Assembly: GCA_030705665.1 (NCBI GenBank) | Contig: JAUZQA010000264.1 | Coordinates: 1 to 5,992, forward strand | Origin: Bacillota bacterium | GTDB lineage: Bacteria; Bacillota; Bacilli; Bacillales_B; DSM-18226 | DNA length: 5,992 bases | Reading direction: 5' to 3' | Shown: in pieces, positions 4,972 through 5,992 of the stretch | Layout: each line of letters begins with the position of its first letter | How positions within the stretch are numbered: position 1 is the first letter of the stretch | The notes under the pieces: generated by a model | What the model was told of the DNA's origin: nothing | The model's database searches: none | Seen by the model: the letters and a program-made list of their open reading frames with translations, nothing else | Position numbers and translations under genes: made by a program

Positions 4972-5826
4972 CGGGAGTTGGTTCAGAAAAAAGATGGCAA
5001 TCGTTCCTGGACCGGTATGTGCGCCAATTGCGGAGCCGATCTTAGTAATATACACATCTTTTGGATGGAAGTCTTCTTCGATCATCCTTCGCATTTCTAT
5101 CGCCGTTTCTTCATTATCAGCATGACTAATACCGATAATTTGTTCATTTAATTGGCTGCCGCGTTCCTTCATGACTTCGATGATCCGATGAAGGAGTTTC
5201 TTTTTCCCTCTAATTTTTTCTAAAGGAACCAGTTTACCATCCTCCACATTTAATAGTGGTTTTATATTCAGCAAACCTCCAAGAAAGGCGGAGGCTTTGG
5301 AAACGCGTCCGCCTTTTGCAAGATACTCAAGATCCTCAACAGTAAAAAGATGTTCCATATGCTCAACCATAGAAAGGACAGTTTTTAAAATTTCTTCTTT
5401 TGGGGCATTGTCAGCAGCCAGCCTTGCTGCTTCCTTAACAATTAACCCTTGGCCAAGGGAAGCACATTTTGTATCGACAATTGTTAATGGAAAGTTAGGA
5501 TAATTTTCCTTCACTTGGTCAAGAATCATAACAGCGGTTTGATATGTACCTGACAGCGCTGAGGAAAAAGCAATATAGATTCCGTCTTCATTATTTTTAG
5601 CCATATTAGTAAATACTTCTTCAAATAAAACCGGTGAGGGCTGGGATGTTTTCGGGATATTTCCGTTTCGAATGGCTTCATAAACCATCTGGGGCTGGAT
5701 GGTTTTGACATCTTCAAATTCATTTCCGTTTACATGAACCTTTAAGGGTAATAATGTAACATTTTGCTTGGTGTAAAAATCTAGAGGTAAATCGCATGCG
5801 CTATCTGCCAGTATTTTTACTTGCAT
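4963..5826 (-). CDS. yitS: DegV-family fatty-acid-binding protein (FakB/YitS-like)
   Basis: The 287-residue product has the standard DegV length. Visible family motifs in order are LADSACDLP (6-14) and TSQPSP (60-65), FSSALSGTYQ (87-96), VDTKCASLGQG (117-127), LAKGGRVS (169-176), LLNIKPLL (185-192) and GAHTGPG (268-274). In the FakB members the TSQPSP and SSxLSGT loops hold the fatty-acid carboxylate so that FakA can phosphorylate it for phospholipid synthesis or turnover. Whether this paralogue pairs with FakA is not visible. The ATG at 5826 is supported by AGGTGA at 5838-5833 with 6-nt spacing. The gene is divergent from a putative YitT-like membrane protein gene, recalling yitS-yitT of B. 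subtilis, and convergent with the small DUF3941-like gene. Confidence 0.94.
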   Translation of the reverse strand: MQVKILADSACDLPLDFYTKQNVTLLPLKVHVNGNEFEDVKTIQPQMVYEAIRNGNIPKTSQPSPVLFEEVFTNMAKNNEDGIYIAFSSALSGTYQTAVMILDQVKENYPNFPLTIVDTKCASLGQGLIVKEAARLAADNAPKEEILKTVLSMVEHMEHLFTVEDLEYLAKGGRVSKASAFLGGLLNIKPLLNVEDGKLVPLEKIRGKKKLLHRIIEVMKERGSQLNEQIIGISHADNEETAIEMRRMIEEDFHPKDVYITKIGSAIGAHTGPGTIAIFFLNQLPKK

Positions 5827-5844
5827 TCAAGCTCACCTGCTTTC

Positions 5845-5910
5845 GAACAAATATATTTCTTTTTAATTAAGTTTATCGGTTTCAATCCTAAAACACAATG
5901 AACAAATATA
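5845..5910 (+). repeat. Pair of 11-bp direct repeats in the degV/yitT-like divergent spacer
   Basis: The 11-mer GAACAAATATA occurs exactly at 5845-5855 and 5900-5910, 55 bp apart, in the 107-bp spacer between the two start codons. The second copy supplies most of a perfect -10 hexamer for the rightward gene. A role as an operator is only a guess; AT-rich DNA makes such matches easier. Confidence 0.45.
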
Positions 5911-5912
5911 AT
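5907..5912 (+). promoter_or_regulatory. Candidate -10 box for the right-edge membrane protein gene
   Basis: A perfect TATAAT lies 22 nt before the start codon, leaving a very short leader that begins just before the GGGGGTGA ribosome site. No good -35 is found 16-18 nt upstream, so either an activator is needed or this is not the promoter. Confidence 0.3.
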
Positions 5913-5933
5913 CTGAATCTTGGGGGTGAAGAG

Positions 5934-5992
5934 ATGATCTGGCTGCAGACAAAAAAGTCATTTGTCGTTATCATGGGGGCATTTTTAGTTGC
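5934..5992 (+). CDS. Probable membrane protein, YitT-like; only the N-terminus is in the window
   Basis: ATG at 5934 follows GGGGGTGA (5922-5929) at good spacing. The 19 full codons read MIWLQTKKSFVVIMGAFLV: a short charged lead-in and then the start of a hydrophobic segment, as expected for a first transmembrane helix. The open frame runs off the right edge. The position, divergent from a YitS-like degV gene, suggests YitT, since I recall the pair yitS-yitT in B. subtilis. YitT-family proteins are integral membrane proteins of unknown function. The visible part is too short to prove the family. Confidence 0.65.
   Translation, partial: MIWLQTKKSFVVIMGAFLV

Noticed and set aside
5526..5723. 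Off-frame open frames within degV on either strand
   Set aside because: No ribosome site or recognisable motif; degV has full family motifs through the same DNA.

Overview
The window looks like chromosomal DNA from a low-GC Gram-positive bacterium of the Bacillaceae. The supports are strong Shine-Dalgarno sites (GGAGG and GGGGGTGA types), a TTG start, many stem-and-T-tract terminators, and products that resemble Bacillus subtilis YitK, YitL, YitS and general stress protein 39. I see no sign of a phage, an insertion sequence, a CRISPR array or an RNA gene. It reads as ordinary, well-kept chromosome with one less common metabolic module, a tungsten/molybdenum oxidoreductase.

Bases 1-2165 form the pterin-enzyme module. 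The C-terminal ~498 residues of an aldehyde:ferredoxin oxidoreductase (AOR) run rightward from beyond the left edge. Facing it on the minus strand is a two-gene operon: a MoaD/ThiS-type sulfur carrier, then a 90-residue protein of unknown function whose start lies 1 nt after the MoaD stop. Both small proteins end in Gly-Gly. The convergent transcripts meet at a perfect 18-bp hairpin. A simple reading is that the operon helps make the pyranopterin dithiolene that AOR needs.

Bases 2166-3195 hold a minus-strand short-chain dehydrogenase/reductase closely resembling B. subtilis YdaD (GS39). It has its own terminator and a sigma-B-like promoter candidate.

Bases 3196-4742 hold a divergent pair: a YajQ/YitK protein on minus and a CvfB/YitL RNA-binding regulator on plus. 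The latter is read from a TTG start. Each gene has its own terminator.

Bases 4743-5992 hold a 43-residue, very hydrophilic small protein resembling DUF3941. It converges on a DegV/FakB-type fatty-acid-binding protein (YitS-like) through a 15-bp hairpin that contains both stop codons. A membrane protein gene, probably YitT-like, starts divergently from degV and is cut by the right edge.

No gap between genes exceeds 300 bases. All complete genes look intact. I found no clearly new system. The item most worth following is the pair of Gly-Gly-ending proteins beside AOR.
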